DNA of 64,000 nucleotides. Source: Limonium bicolor. Its lineage: Eukaryota; Streptophyta; Magnoliopsida; Caryophyllales; Plumbaginaceae. A model generated the notes under the pieces. The model was not told the DNA's origin, did no database searches, and worked only from the letters and a program-made list of their open reading frames with translations. The translations under genes were made by a program, and so were the position numbers. The stretch lies in NCBI GenBank assembly GCA_023374045.1, contig CM041779.1, positions 299,160,167 through 299,224,166 on the forward strand, in the 5' to 3' direction. Shown in pieces: positions 11,480 to 23,305 of this stretch; the first letter of the stretch is position 1, and each line of letters starts with the position of its first letter.

Positions 11480-11895
11480 GATCATTGCTCATAAACCAGC
11501 GATGACCAATTCATAATGGCATACTAATGTCCTCCCTTCTTTTAAGATACACTTTTCTATTCCTTTTGATCCACAAAACATAGCTGATTGAATAAGGAAA
11601 TCCCTCGACCATGTCTTTGTCAGTATCAAATGTGTATTGTAAGTCTCATTACCAAATAAAAAATTGGTGTCTCCCCATCAAACACCATTCCATTCCTCAT
11701 CATCCATATATTACATACCGTATAGAACAAACATGCTTCCACACTTTTTCCTCCTTTTCTCACGCACTGTCTCTTTCCATGTCTCATAACATGCATAACC
11801 ACTTCCAAGCAAAACCATCTCAATACCCAACTAGTTTAGAAGGTACCACCACACTTCCAGGCAAAAGCCTTATGGTAACTAGTACTACCCGATGA
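11480..11895 (-). pseudogene. Possible LINE/reverse-transcriptase tail fragment
   Basis: A minus-strand frame (11823-11626) contains ACLFYTVCNIWMMRNGMVFD, which resembles the W-x2-R-N-x2-V-F pattern near the end of plant non-LTR retrotransposon proteins. The flanking frame is broken. The match is short and the call is tentative. Confidence 0.3.
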
Positions 11896-12033
11896 AACAT
11901 AAAATAAGACAATAAGAATATCGAATTGAAAGCAAAATAAAAATCAAATGGACAGATCAACCTAGGAAGTTGGAGGCAAAAGTGTACGTGGATTGTGTGA
12001 TGAAGGGAAACATTGTTGCTCTGCTGATGAACA

Positions 12034-12397
12034 TATTTTTTTCTTTTATTGTATGTTTCCTTTTCTAGTTAAGATGATAGTTATTTTATAGTATTAATTT
12101 ACTCAACATGAAATAACATAACTATTTATAATTATTATAGAAAAAGTCTCCTTAACATAATTTGATAGTATGACTATTAACTAATATTTCTGCAATGTGT
12201 AATATCTATTGTTAACGTTATATGCAAATGCTATAGATCAATGCAAAGTTAAATTAATAAAAAAGACTAAATTAAATATTGTATTCTTTTATTGTATGTT
12301 ACCTTTTCCAGTTAAGATTAAAGTTATTTTATAGTAATATTTAATCAACATCAAATGACATAACTATTTATAATTATTATAAAAAAAGTCTCCTTTG
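12034..12397. repeat. Two direct copies of a ~115-bp AT-rich segment
   Basis: 12034-12150 and 12284-12396 are alike: both run from TTTTATTGTATGTT through AGTTAAGAT and ATAACTATTTATAATTATTA to AAAAAGTCTCCTT, with scattered mismatches. They may be a local duplication or two short LTR copies; no TG...CA ends were established. Confidence 0.55.
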
Positions 12398-12621
12398 TTA
12401 TAAATAATACAATTAGTGGTCTACCTTAGACCTTTTGTCTATGTAACTCCCGTAACCTCCCCAAAGTGTTCATCAGTAGACCTTTGATCTTTTGCTTTTC
12501 TGCCACTCAAAGGTTCGGTAACATATACTATATAAAGATGTACAATGAAATGATAAGGAGGATGTCAATTACGTATATCTTATTTACTATACTCTCTTCT
12601 ATCCTCTCAGTGTTATATCAC

Positions 12622-12634
12622 GTTATCAGCACGA
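12622..12634 (+). promoter_or_regulatory. Possible copia-type primer-binding site
   Basis: GTTATCAGCACGA follows a segment ending TTATATCA. This motif often marks the start of the internal region of plant Ty1/copia elements and suggests that the AT-rich sequence hosting family A was a copia-like element. The upstream LTR is not clearly delimited. Confidence 0.3.
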
Positions 12635-15011
12635 TAGTTTTTACCAAAATATATTATTCTCTCTACTATACACCATAGACAAAAATATTGAGTCATTTTT
12701 CCCCACTACCATTTTTCAGATGATGGTTATTGTTTATCTTTAATTCTACTTGAAATTGTTGTGCTTTGTCAAGAATCTGCGATGCAGAAAAGTTTATATG
12801 TTGAAGCCGCATTTGATGGGTACTTTACCGATTCTAGAAGGTATAAGTAAGTTTTATCAATTTTATCGGCATAGTCATATTAACAGGTAGGTAAGTGAGA
12901 CACAACATTTAAAATAATTTATATTTTTAAGTATACGTATTTATGTGTTTCTAAATCAAAGTAGAAATCCTTATATTTCTTTTATTTGTTATACAGTAAG
13001 TACAAATTTCACTATTTATTATATTATGATACAAAATGACAATCTTTAATTTGTGAAAATAGTGGAAGAGATATTTTACAAAAGAAGGAAGAAATTTTGA
13101 TCCTATTTTATGAAGTTTCACCTTTTGTAAGAAAGAAAATGGTAAAAAGATTGTTTTTCTTGTAAGATTCTACGAGGACGAGTTTTTCTTTATTGAACAA
13201 AAGAATATTTGAGGAAAAATAAATACCACATTAAAAGGAAAGCAAGATCTTTTATGAAAATATATTGTTTTATTTTTTGAAGAAATGTATGTTTTTATGG
13301 TATAATGGTTTTTGCATAATCACTCTCCCAAGGTATTTTTTGATGTTGTATATTTTCGTTTTGAAAGGAGAACCATCTAATATGGTATGATTCATTCCGT
13401 TCAATTTTATTTTATGATTAAAAAACAGTATTGCCAAAGGATGGATTTGAATTACTGTTTATGAGGCAATCCCTTTTGAGATAGTAAAAAAAGGTGATAT
13501 TACCTCGTGCAAGATGTTGCATTAGAGGTTAAGAATTCTCCTATGTAATCACTGAATGGAGATTATAAATTATAATATTACCTCATGCAAGATGGTGCAC
13601 TTGAGGTTAATGATTATGCTACCTCATGCAAGATGCTAACATTTGAGGTAAGATCGTAATACTTCCTCATGAAAAATGAATGCACTTGAGGTTTAGGATT
13701 ATAAGATCCGTATATGTCCTCGTGCAAGATGAGTGCACTAGAGGAAGAAAAATAAAAGGATCATGTTATTCAATTGTATACAAGCATTGGAGGTTGAGAA
13801 TTATAGTGTACTATTTCCCCTCATGCCAAATTATGCTCTCAAGGTTGAGAGCTGTAAGATCATTATACTCCCTTGTGCAAGATAATTGCATTGAAGGTTG
13901 AGAATGATAAATTATTGTTTTCCCTCATGCATGAATATGCGTTTGAGGTGGATGGTTTTAAAATGGTCAACATTTGGTATAAGATTGGACCAATTGTAAA
14001 AGCTCTTGAAGAGCTAGATAGATTTTGAGGAGTTAAAGATAACTCTATACAAAGTAACTTTGGTATAAGTTACATGGTCTCCCAAGTAACCATTAAGGAG
14101 TTACATTTGAGGATTATTATTGGAAAATTTAAAGAGTTTCCCAGTGAATTTCCAACCCAAGGTATGAAATGCTAATGTGTATCATGCATGATTATGAAAG
14201 AAGTCGAGCTTGAGGTTGATTTTGACAACATCTATCTGTATGGTCATTGATGATATGAGAACTAAAAGCTTGAATAGCTTATGAAAATGATCATTTTATC
14301 TCGTAAAGGTTGATCAATTGTAAAAGATGTTATAATCTATGACAAATTATTGTACATCTGTACATGGTTGGACCGTGTAAAAAGAAAATTGTTTGCAATT
14401 GACATCATGGCAGTCCATTACATTTCCATGAAGGATATTGTTGAGATGATGTTATTATTGATGAAAAAGTGTTAAGGTGTCATCCTTAATACATATTTAT
14501 AAAGTGCGAAAGACGCACTTGAGTACATGAATTTTGATATATTTTATAACCATGCTTTGGGTATTGGTTATTCATGGATACTCCAAAAGGAAAAAAAATA
14601 TGGTATGTTGAACCATATTTATAATCTATAATAGATTCACGTGCATGTTGTAAGTCACTGAATGACAAAGAGTCATGCTTTATCGATAGTGCTATAATGC
14701 ACAACTGAAAAATGTTTTATATACAACTCTACAGTCTATAAGAGACTATGAAGAATGAGAGTTTGCTCTTGAAGCCGTGAATTTTAAAAGCTCTTCATTA
14801 TGTTCCTTGAGGGAACAAGAATAAATATTGAATAATGCAATTTTTAATGATAAAGTATGCTCATATTGATGGAAAACAAGCACAAAATGTGTTAAGTTAT
14901 ATAAGTTGATATAACCTAGAATCCAATCACATAAAGCCCAAAAGAAAAAGTGGGGTCACTGACATGCGGTTAGTGTACAATAAAATATTCATTATCTGAA
15001 ACGGAAAAATG
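12635..15011. other. Decayed, probably copia-like internal sequence (left of family A)
   Basis: AT-rich with no domain-bearing frame. It contains the hairpin array at 13495-13955. It is one sequence with 39715-40707, split by the family A insertion: GGTCA flanks both sides. Confidence 0.4.
13495..13955. repeat. Tandem hairpin array, ~60-75 bp units
   Basis: About eight degenerate units with the core ACCTCATGCA...TGCACTTGAGGT (for example 13580-13607), in which ACCTC pairs with GAGGT and TGCA with TGCA. Linkers contain GTTAAGAATTATAAG-like sequence. No protein is encoded. Confidence 0.7.
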
Positions 15012-15016
15012 GGTCA
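15012..15016. repeat. Target-site duplication of family A (left copy)
   Basis: GGTCA directly before TGTAACACCCC, repeated at 39710-39714 directly after GGTATTTCA. A 5-bp duplication is expected for Ty3/gypsy integration and fixes both element borders. Confidence 0.9.
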
Positions 15017-16621
15017 TGTAACACCCCAACCGCTAATTCTTCCATTATCCTCTAATCAATCCCATACTTACCCTTCTCGCAGCGGAATACCTACTTACTC
15101 CCGGCGGGTGATACACGCCGTTAACCCTCCAAGGTTAACAAGGCTACTACTACTTACCGTTCGGTCTGATGATTAGAATGAAATGCATACATACTACTTA
15201 CTTTACAATTCCAAATACTTACTTACATTTGATTACCGAGTATCCAAATTCTACGAATTACATTCCAAGGTTACTTCTCAAAAATGAAGAGTTTATACAT
15301 CCTCTCCCTACTATCCAATTACGAATTCAATATCCAAAAAGGTGTACCCCATGGTACACCAGCTACTCAAAAAGGCCTTAGCCGTGTACAACTCGGTACA
15401 CCACCCCAATCCTACTAACTACCCAAAAAGAATTACATCCGGTCCTTACTCTACCTTCATGCCTCGCGGGTACCTGTGGAGTAAAAACATTCCCCCGAGG
15501 GGGTCAGCTTACGCTGAATATGATAACCGCATACCCCGCGTGCTAGCGAGGGTACGCCAACTAATTGGTCGAATACATGCGGTTCGTTTCATACATACAT
15601 ACATGCTTATTACAATACAATTCAATACATTCATTCACCGAGCATACATACATACAATACATACAAGAAGTACAATACAGGTCATCCATTCATACTTACC
15701 ATACTCACCGCATTACGGAGATACAATTATCCAATACATACAAAGGTCTTGTTAGCCTCGTTACACACCCGGGTTAATCGGGTGTTCAATACCTTTTACT
15801 CCGGGTCAATGACTTACAATAGTCAAGACCAATACAAATACCATACTTACTTCTTACATACTTTACTTCCAGTTAAGTCGGTATGACCTCCGGGCAGGGA
15901 TTACTACATTCCACCACCGGGCTTTAGGGTGGCCCACTAATCCAGGATGCTACCCATTCAAGGGATTTGGTCCAAGGAAAAGATTATAGCCAGGATTCGG
16001 ATCCAACCTCTTGTGTCTCCTTATCCTCACGCGTGGCCGAAACTATACCGGGCTTCTACTCATTCCATTTTACTCATTACTCATGTTAGGAGTTAGATTG
16101 TTAGGAATTAGTAGAAGTCCATACTTACTTTCCATACGTACATACGATACACAAGTACTCATACTTACACATACACTTCATTTCCATTCATACATTTCAT
16201 GAATTATACAAACTAAATGTTCAAGAAGATTCAACAAGAACGAAATAGTTCAAACACAGTTAAGTGCAATATAAGTCCGATTCGTGCATTTATCTTATTG
16301 GTGATCACATAAGCACACAAATCGGGGTAACCAAGTTAGGATACACGGCATGAAGAAATCATACCGTTCACCGTCGTAGGGTACTACCGGTTCCTTTGGA
16401 GCTCAACTATGGGATTCCTATACATACATGAAGTAGTATGATCAATGATCTATTATTGATCTACTTACTCCTTCATTGATACTTTCAATGTATACTTACT
16501 ACTTCATTACTTTCTTACTTGGTTATAAAACCATTCTTTTCCTTATTACTTCTTAAGCTTGCTTCCTTACTCATTTACTTACTTTCTTACCATTACTACT
16601 TCATTAATGGTGTGTTACTAC

Positions 16622-16690
16622 ACATATATGCATACGTGTATATAGGCATATATATATGTATCTATGATTACTATAATCATATATTTTAAA
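16622..16690 (-). promoter_or_regulatory. TA-rich tract, possible LTR promoter
   Basis: Alternating TATATA sequence lies directly downstream, in sense direction, of the hairpin array, and recurs at 37320-37390. It is the best TATA-like candidate in the LTR; there is no direct evidence of a start site. Confidence 0.25.
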
Positions 16691-16702
16691 TTTTTTTTTT
16701 TA

Positions 16703-17105
16703 CTCGACCGGACTTGCGACCGACCTTGCAAGTCCGGTCCATTTCAGTAGGCTACATCGTGTGAAAATTCCAGGGCCGACCGACCTTGCAAGTCCGGTCC
16801 CAAGGTCGGTCCATTCCAGTAAGTTTCGTATTTGAAAATTTTAGCCCGACCGACCTTGCAAGTCCGGTCGCAAGGTCGGTCCATTCCAGTAGCTTGCATT
16901 ACGGGAATTTTTCTGGCCGACCGAACTTGCAAATCCGGTCGCAAGTTCGGTCCATTCCAGAAGGTTTCTGGCAGGAGAAATTTCTGGTCCGACCGAACTT
17001 GCAAGTCCGGTCGCAAGGTCGGTCGATTCCAGAAAGTTTCCCGTCTTGTAAATCTGGGCTCGACCGACCTTGCAAGTTCGGCCTAAGGTCGGTCCGGCCC
17101 AGTAC
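16703..17105. repeat. Tandem hairpin array in family A 3' LTR (6 units, 70-72 bp)
   Basis: Units carry 11-bp arms. At 16848-16881 GACCGACCTTG pairs with CAAGGTCGGTC; at 16919-16952 the arms are GACCGAACTTG and CAAGTTCGGTC, a paired change. Each is followed by CCATTCCAG. Long open frames here on both strands give repeated RSIP- or WNGP-type peptides and are artefacts of the repeat. Confidence 0.9.
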
Positions 17106-19014
17106 TTCAGTTTTAAAATCTGTTTTTGGGTGTTTTCTTTACCCATTGTTTCCCCAACCTTCACCAATACTTCCCTACATATTTACCACTCATTTAGATG
17201 CTCTAACTCACCTTCATTCATTCTCCAAACTTACTACTCAATTCTTACACAACTTACACCAAATTTCCTCATTTCTTCCCAACACTTGCATCAGTTTTCA
17301 TTCTCCCTTTGCTACAGATTTTGTTTCCTCTTCTTATGCTACAGATTTTTATTCAAACTTCTATCCCTCATTACTCCCTCAACTAATGCTACTCCTAGTA
17401 TCCAAAATGCATTACTTTGCATCCTATATCTTCACATTACCTACACTCTTTTCAAATCTGTTTTAAACTATAAAACACTCCTTTTAAACTCTCCAAGTAC
17501 TTCCTCTTCTTAACAACTTAAGTCCTCTCATTTCTACACAAAATTTGACATAGTCTCCCCTATATTTTTAACATTCTCCACACATTATTTCAGCTCACAA
17601 ATTGCTCATTCACATACCTGTTTATTCAATACACTACACACACAATTCAACTCCATTACACACATTAAAATTCCTGCACATACACATTCACTACCCAATG
17701 TTTTCCCAAGTTTTAAACACCATTTAAAAACTTCAAAACTGTTACAATACCATTCCTCATTATACACAACATACTTACTACTCATTACTCAAATACATTA
17801 CTCATTTTACTACTCAAAAACTGTTACACTACTACATACAAAACAAGCTCAAGGTAAAGGTAATTACCTTGTGTTTCTAGTTTTTCTTTTCTTTCTTGCC
17901 TTCTCCTTCCTTCTTTCCTTCTTCTTTGTTCTTCCTCACACAATGCACAATACTACAACCACCATACCAATCCACACTAACCATTTATCATTCAATTTAT
18001 ACTAACCCTAGAATCTAGATGTTTTAGGGTTTAGAAAAGAGTATTACCTTCCCACCAATGGATGAAGTTCTTGTCTAGCAAGAGAGCAAGATTCCTAGCC
18101 CACAAGAGAAGCCAAAATCGGCTGGAATGCAAGGAGCAAAGCAAGGCTTACTTTGAATTTTCGTTTTGCAAATGAGGGCTAGAAAAAGATGGGTTTTCAA
18201 GAATGTTTTTACCTCAAAATGACAAGGAGGTGAAGGTGCTTCTAATGGTGGTACTCAAGCTTCAAATGCAGCACACCCATGGAGATGAAGTTGGTTGTTT
18301 TTGATTTTTGAAAGGAGGAAAGTGTTCTCCTTGGTGAGGGGATTTCAATGGTACAATTTTTGTTGGGTTTGGACAAGGATTGAGCATGGACAAGAGGAGA
18401 GAAGGAGAGAGTTGAGTGAGGTTCTTCAAATCCCCATTGCCATCGCCCAAGGAAGAAGAAGAGAGAATAGAGAGGTGAGAGAAATCGTGAGAGAGGAGTG
18501 GGGATAGGAGACAGAGGGTTATTTTTTTGCTTTTACTTATTTGTTTGTCTTTTAGTAAATAAGAGAGGAATTAAGAGGGTGTGAGAGAGTGAGCTGGCCG
18601 CCCCCCTTACACACACACAATCAAATTTTTCTTTTTATTTGCAAAAGTGGACACATTAATTTTTCTTATTTACCTTCTCACCCCACAACTTCCCGGTTGT
18701 TACAGTTCTTACTATCCAGTACCCGTTTTCTGGAATTTTCTCGTTTAATTAATTTTATTGGTTCTAAAGCTCCACTAATATTTATTAGTGACTATTTAGT
18801 TGACCAAAATTGTTACGAGTCTATTTGACCCGCTTAAAGTCACGTTTTCCCAGTTTCCTCGAAAAACGCGCTTTAAGGTTCGTTTGTGCTTTTAACCCAT
18901 TTTAAAGGTCCGTTTTCTTCGGGATTTGTTCCCTCATATTTATTTTAGTGTAATTAAGCTTTTAAAAATATAATTAGCCTAATTAATCACTATTTTTAAT
19001 TACGGGGTATTTCA

Positions 19015-19026
19015 ATCTACCCCCTT
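19015..19026 (-). promoter_or_regulatory. Polypurine tract of family A
   Basis: The minus strand reads AAGGGGGTAGAT immediately before the 3' LTR start TGAAATACCCC. This is the plus-strand DNA primer expected for reverse transcription. A stem-loop lies next to it at 19031-19048. Confidence 0.85.
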
Positions 19027-19030
19027 AAGA

Positions 19031-19048
19031 AACTTTGCCCTCAAAGTT
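19031..19048. repeat. Stem-loop beside the family A PPT
   Basis: AACTTTG, loop CCCT, CAAAGTT: a perfect 7-bp stem. The family B equivalents use AACTTCG and CGAAGTT in the same place. Confidence 0.65.
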
Positions 19049-19571
19049 GCTCAAGGTTACGGTTTACATTTCTACTTATTTGGCAAACCAGTTGCCACAA
19101 TACATTCTACTACCACCTTGCAAGGTGTTCACAATTCTTACACTACCAGCATACACAATTCAGATACCATACATCATACTCAGTTCAATTTCCATACACA
19201 GTACTCAATTCATACGCAATACTCCATTCGAATACCATACACAATACACCATTCAATTCGCACATTCCACAATACATTCGCAATACACTTCACAATGTCA
19301 TTCGTGTCATATACCGTACAACACAAATGCATTACTCATTACATACATACCATACACATACCATACTCATCGTACTACATACCGAATACTACTAGCACTA
19401 CTTTGTGCCAATACAATATAATTAGCACTACATGTGCCAACCAAAATACAATTACAATACATACATACATACTACACAATGCTAACCCGAAGCAATGCAA
19501 AAGCAAAAGGCTCTACCCCCCTTAAAAAGGGGTACGCCCCGTACCCTCCGTACTATACGGATACTAGACAT
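19049..19571 (-). other. Family A 3' non-coding region
   Basis: Lies between the end of pol and the PPT stem-loop. It is rich in CATAC-type words and has no conserved frame. A CTCTACCCCCCTTAAAAAGG segment near 19511 recurs in the non-coding interior of family B (about 46930). Confidence 0.6.
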
Positions 19572-20029
19572 CTAGTCTACAAATAGATTCGGGTACTTCG
19601 CCTTCATGGCGTCCTCTAATTCCCAAGTCGCTTCCTCGACGTCGTGGTTAGACCACAAGACCTTCACCATTCGTACAGATTTATGGCGAGTGTCTCTTCT
19701 CTTTGTATCAAGGATTCGCAGTGGAGTCTCGACATATCTCATCGTCGGCTCTAGGGATAAGTGTTCGGGTTCTAATACATGAGAGGAATCGGCTATGTAT
19801 TTCTTGAGTTGTGATACATGAAAGACATCATGAACATGCCCCAATTCTTCAGGCGATGCTAGCCTATAAGCTACGGCTCCAATCCTCTCGGTAATGGCAT
19901 ACGGGCCTATAAATTTCGGGCTCAGCTTGCCCTTTTGGCCAAATCGAAAGACGCCCTTCATAGGTGAGACACGCAAGAACACTTGGTCGCCCACGGCGAA
20001 CTCAAGGTCGCGTCGTCGCACATCCGCGT
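19572..20029 (-). pseudogene. Integrase C-terminus with chromodomain (family A)
   Basis: Reads YADVRRRDLEFAVGDQVFLR, then the GPY/F-type block KLSPKFIGPYAITERIG and FHVSQLKKY, and ends with a chromodomain-like stretch VRMVKVLWSNHDVEEATWEL, LEDAMKAKYPNLF and a stop at 19572. In chromoviruses this tail is thought to guide integration through chromatin binding. The frame is intact over 150 codons but cut off from the catalytic core by the insertion beginning at 20030. About 100 residues that normally lie between are missing. Confidence 0.88.
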
Positions 20030-20079
20030 AGGTATGTGTAATAAATGTTATTTTGACCTCGAGTTCTAAAAGTGTATGC

Positions 20080-20295
20080 TATTAAGACCTATGAGTCTAA
20101 ATGTGTTATGTTATCGAGACCTATGTGTCTAAATGTTGTTATGATACCCAAGACCAGAGAGTCTAAGGGTTGTTATGTATGTGTAAATGTTGTTAAGATA
20201 CCCGGACCATTGAGTCTGAGGTTATCATGTGAGTATGTTATGTTATGTATGGATGTGAATGTGTTACCCGGACCATTAAGTCCGAGGTTGTGATG
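20080..20295 (+). repeat. PPT-proximal tandem imperfect palindromes (truncated B copy)
   Basis: Five units of about 40-60 bp with cores such as GACCTATGAGTC, GACCAGAGAGTC and CCGGACCATTAAGTCCGAGG. The same arrangement in opposite orientation is found at 45653-45872 and 55106-55315. Confidence 0.75.
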
Positions 20296-20394
20296 TAAAG
20301 TGTGTTTGGTTATGGAAGTTTTATCTCTATAAGTAATCTTCGTATTCTAATCCAAGATGTGTGGGAAGTGTAAACTTCGAGGACGAAGTTCTTT

Positions 20395-20407
20395 AAGGGG
20401 GGTAGAT
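20395..20407 (+). promoter_or_regulatory. Polypurine tract of truncated B copy
   Basis: AAGGGGGGTAGAT directly before the LTR start TGAAATACCCC at 20408. The stem-loop AACTTCG-AGGA-CGAAGTT lies at 20373-20390. Confidence 0.85.
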
Positions 20408-22499
20408 TGAAATACCCCAAACCTTGACATGTGGTTTAAATATTAAACTATGGTATGTAAAGGCTAAAAAGTGCCTTAGAACATCAGTGAACAATTTAAA
20501 CCATAGTAAATGCAATAAAGCACTAAGATACAGTTTAAGCAAAAACATGCTCTAAGCTATGAGTGAACTTGGTTAGGACCCAAAGAGCCTACAAAGACTT
20601 AATAATATTCAATCATGATTAAATGAGGCAAATTAAGTCCTTAGGAAACCTTGGTAGACAATTAAACCAAACAGAACACAAGAAAATACCTTAAAGTCAA
20701 TATGAGCAAAAATGTGCTCTAAGCTTGGGATAAGTTTGTATAAGACCTAATGGTCATACCTATACCTTATAAATATGTTAATGAACATATTAAATCAGTT
20801 ACTAAAGAAAACCAAGCTTGAAAACAAGTTAAAACATAAAATGTGCTTTAAGGAGTCTTAAAGCACATTTTTGAAAAAATTGTCTTGTAAGTGAGTTTTG
20901 AATGGCTAAATGTCCATCATTACTCTTTAATTAACATGTGTACTATATAGTATCACATTTGGAAGTCTATATCAATGGGAAATAAAAAATTTCACTTCTA
21001 TGTGCCTTGTTTTGTGAATAGTGATTTTACAAGTTATTTTGTAACATATGTTATTATAAGTGAGACAATTGATTAATAAAGTCTAAAACACCCCTAGGTA
21101 CTATGGGGGCCGGTTTTTAAGGTGTGGTGACTCACCACCCTTGTTAACATGCTAAGGAAATAAAGAATGACTAACTTAAGTATTATTGCTTTTTAAGTAC
21201 AATATCTTCCAAAAAGCAAAACTTATCTCATTCTCTCATTTCCTTCTTCATTTCCCACGTATCCAATCTTCTTCTACCTCTCTTCTTGCTGCTCTTCTAC
21301 GATTTGGAATAGTACCACCAAGACTCCATCCTTGACCACTTGTAAAACCTAGCTCACTTAACCAAGTAAAAAACAAACACCACCATTCTCTTCCTCTCAT
21401 CAAGCTCTTCATTCCTATCTTCTCAAAATTCCAAGACCACCATTTCGGTGCCATGGAGTTCCACCATTGATGGAGCTTGAGCTTGTGTTTCTACATATTA
21501 TTACTCTCCTTTGCTCCTAGGTAAGGATCTCAAAGAAAAATCAAGTTTCTTCCATGTTTTTGCCTTGACCGAAATTGCACATTAATGGTGCTCTTGTGTG
21601 ACTTTGTTCTAGCTTCATTCCAACCTTTCATGGACTAGGTGGAGTCCTCTCCTCATAGATATTCAAACTCTCTTCAAAGATCAAGGTAAAACAACTACAT
21701 TAATGTTTTTGAAACAAGGTAAACCTAGGGTTTACAATGAGTTTAAGCTTGAAGCTTGTATACTCATTTCATTGCTTGTATATTGTTTAGTAGTTGACAA
21801 GGAATCAAATACCTTACCGGTTTTATAAGGAAACAAGAAAGAAGTTTGTGTGGAAAAGAGGTAAATATACTAACCTAATGTGGTATAATGCCTTAGGAGA
21901 AGTGAGTTTATATTGCTTGTTAAAAATGATCTAAGGAGCCAAAGGTGAATGACCTAGTGAAATGCTCTCAAGGAGTTTATTAAGGGCATATGTATTGTTG
22001 GGTGTAATTGCAGGTCAAAGGCATTATTTATGTGGGAAATTCAGTGTTTAAGGTTTATGCAATTTAAGGGCCTAAGAGCCATGTTATTTAAGGGCCTAAG
22101 TGCCAAGCAATTAAGTTTATGCACTATATTGTGATGTAGTGTAAACTTGGTGAAGTTATGTGTGTGAGAAAGTTCTTGATGGGTTTTAGGTGTTCTTGAA
22201 TGAAAAAAGGTAAAAACCTAAGTGTTTGGATGTGAGAATATACAAGAGAAGTTATGGCAAAATTTGGAAAATGTATAAGGAGTTCAAAGTGTTTTAAATG
22301 AGTTTTGGTGAACTAGGAAGTGTTAAGAGATTTATAAGAAAAATGAGTGACAAATTGGACAATGTTTAAAGGTGAATCAAAGTGATATTTTGGGTATTAG
22401 AATATGCCTAAGTTCATGTATGAAGTTTGGGTAATCTGTGGATGAAGAGAATAGAAGAAACAAGACTTGAAATTGTCAAATTTGGGATTCTGTTACAGA

Positions 22500-22690
22500 G
22501 GTCCGGGACTTAGGTATTGGAAGATGTCCTGGACCATACATGAAAAACAGGCCGAGAGTTGGGAAACTGTCTTGGTCCGGGACTTGGGGTTAGTACAAGG
22601 TCCCGGACCACCCTATTAAAAACAGCCGAGAGTCTCTGTAAGTATTGGTCCGGGACTTAAGGTAAGGACCAAGTCCCGGACCACTCTAAA
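22500..22690. repeat. Hairpin array 1 in diverged B LTR (3 units, ~73 bp)
   Basis: Units at 22500, 22574 and 22647. The third has arms GGTCCGGGACTT and AAGTCCCGGACC, 12 bp and perfect. Spacers share CGAGAGT and AAAAACAG words. Confidence 0.85.
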
Positions 22691-23042
22691 AATGTTGTTC
22701 GAGGTATGAAAATGGTAAGAAGGGAGTAAGTGTTTAAGGAGTTATAAAATGAGTTTTTATGGATGTTATATGAAGGATTAAAGGTGCCAAATGATGTTAG
22801 AACATATTAGGATATTTGAGGAGAAAGTGTAAGCTTGGAAAAGGAATTGTAAGAATGACATAAGGAGTTTTGATTTGTAAGAAGGATGTTTGGATGATGA
22901 TGTTTGTGTGGAAGATATGTCTTGGTATAATGGTTAGAACAGGCATGAAACATCACTTAGGAACCTAGGGAGTAGATACTATAAGTGTTGGAGGCTTTGG
23001 AGGAATTTGGCTAAGTGTTTAAAGGCTTGGAAATTGAGCATT

Positions 23043-23305
23043 TTGCCTTGTCCGAACTTCCTCCGGACATGGAAGTTCGGACAGGTTCTGTTGGGTAAGA
23101 ATTTTGCACACTCGAACTGTGTCCGAACTTGGGAAGTCCGGACACATGTTCGGACGCATGGATTTCCTCATTAAAGATTCTCGACTCACGTCCGAACTTC
23201 CGAAGTCCGGACACAAGTTCGGACGTGTGTCTGTTTTCAGTTCAAAGTCACGGCCTGCGTCCGAACTTGGAGGTTCGGACACAAGTCCGGACAGGCCACT
23301 GTATG
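23043..23305. repeat. Hairpin array 2 in diverged B LTR (4 units, ~70 bp)
   Basis: Arms include TGTCCGAACTTCC with GGAAGTTCGGACA (23049-23083) and CACGTCCGAACTT with AAGTTCGGACGTG (about 23188-23227), each perfect over 13 bp. The flanks of the arms change in a paired way between units. Confidence 0.85.

Larger units (their letters stand above)
15017..19014 (-). mobile_element. Family A 3' LTR
   Basis: Runs from TGTAACACCCC to GGGGTATTTCA (3,998 bp); the sense strand is minus, TGAAATACCCC...GGGGTGTTACA. It aligns with 35740-39709 throughout; the differences I noticed are mostly 1-3 nt indels plus a few substitutions. It contains the hairpin array at 16703-17105 and a TA-rich tract near 16622-16690. 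Confidence 0.93.

Noticed and set aside
16786..17513. Long open frames with repeated RSIP- and WNGP-type peptides on both strands (also at 1489-1797, 37388-37871 and 42846-43118)
   Set aside because: They exist only because the hairpin repeats lack stops in several frames; the same DNA reads open on both strands and no start or context supports a protein.
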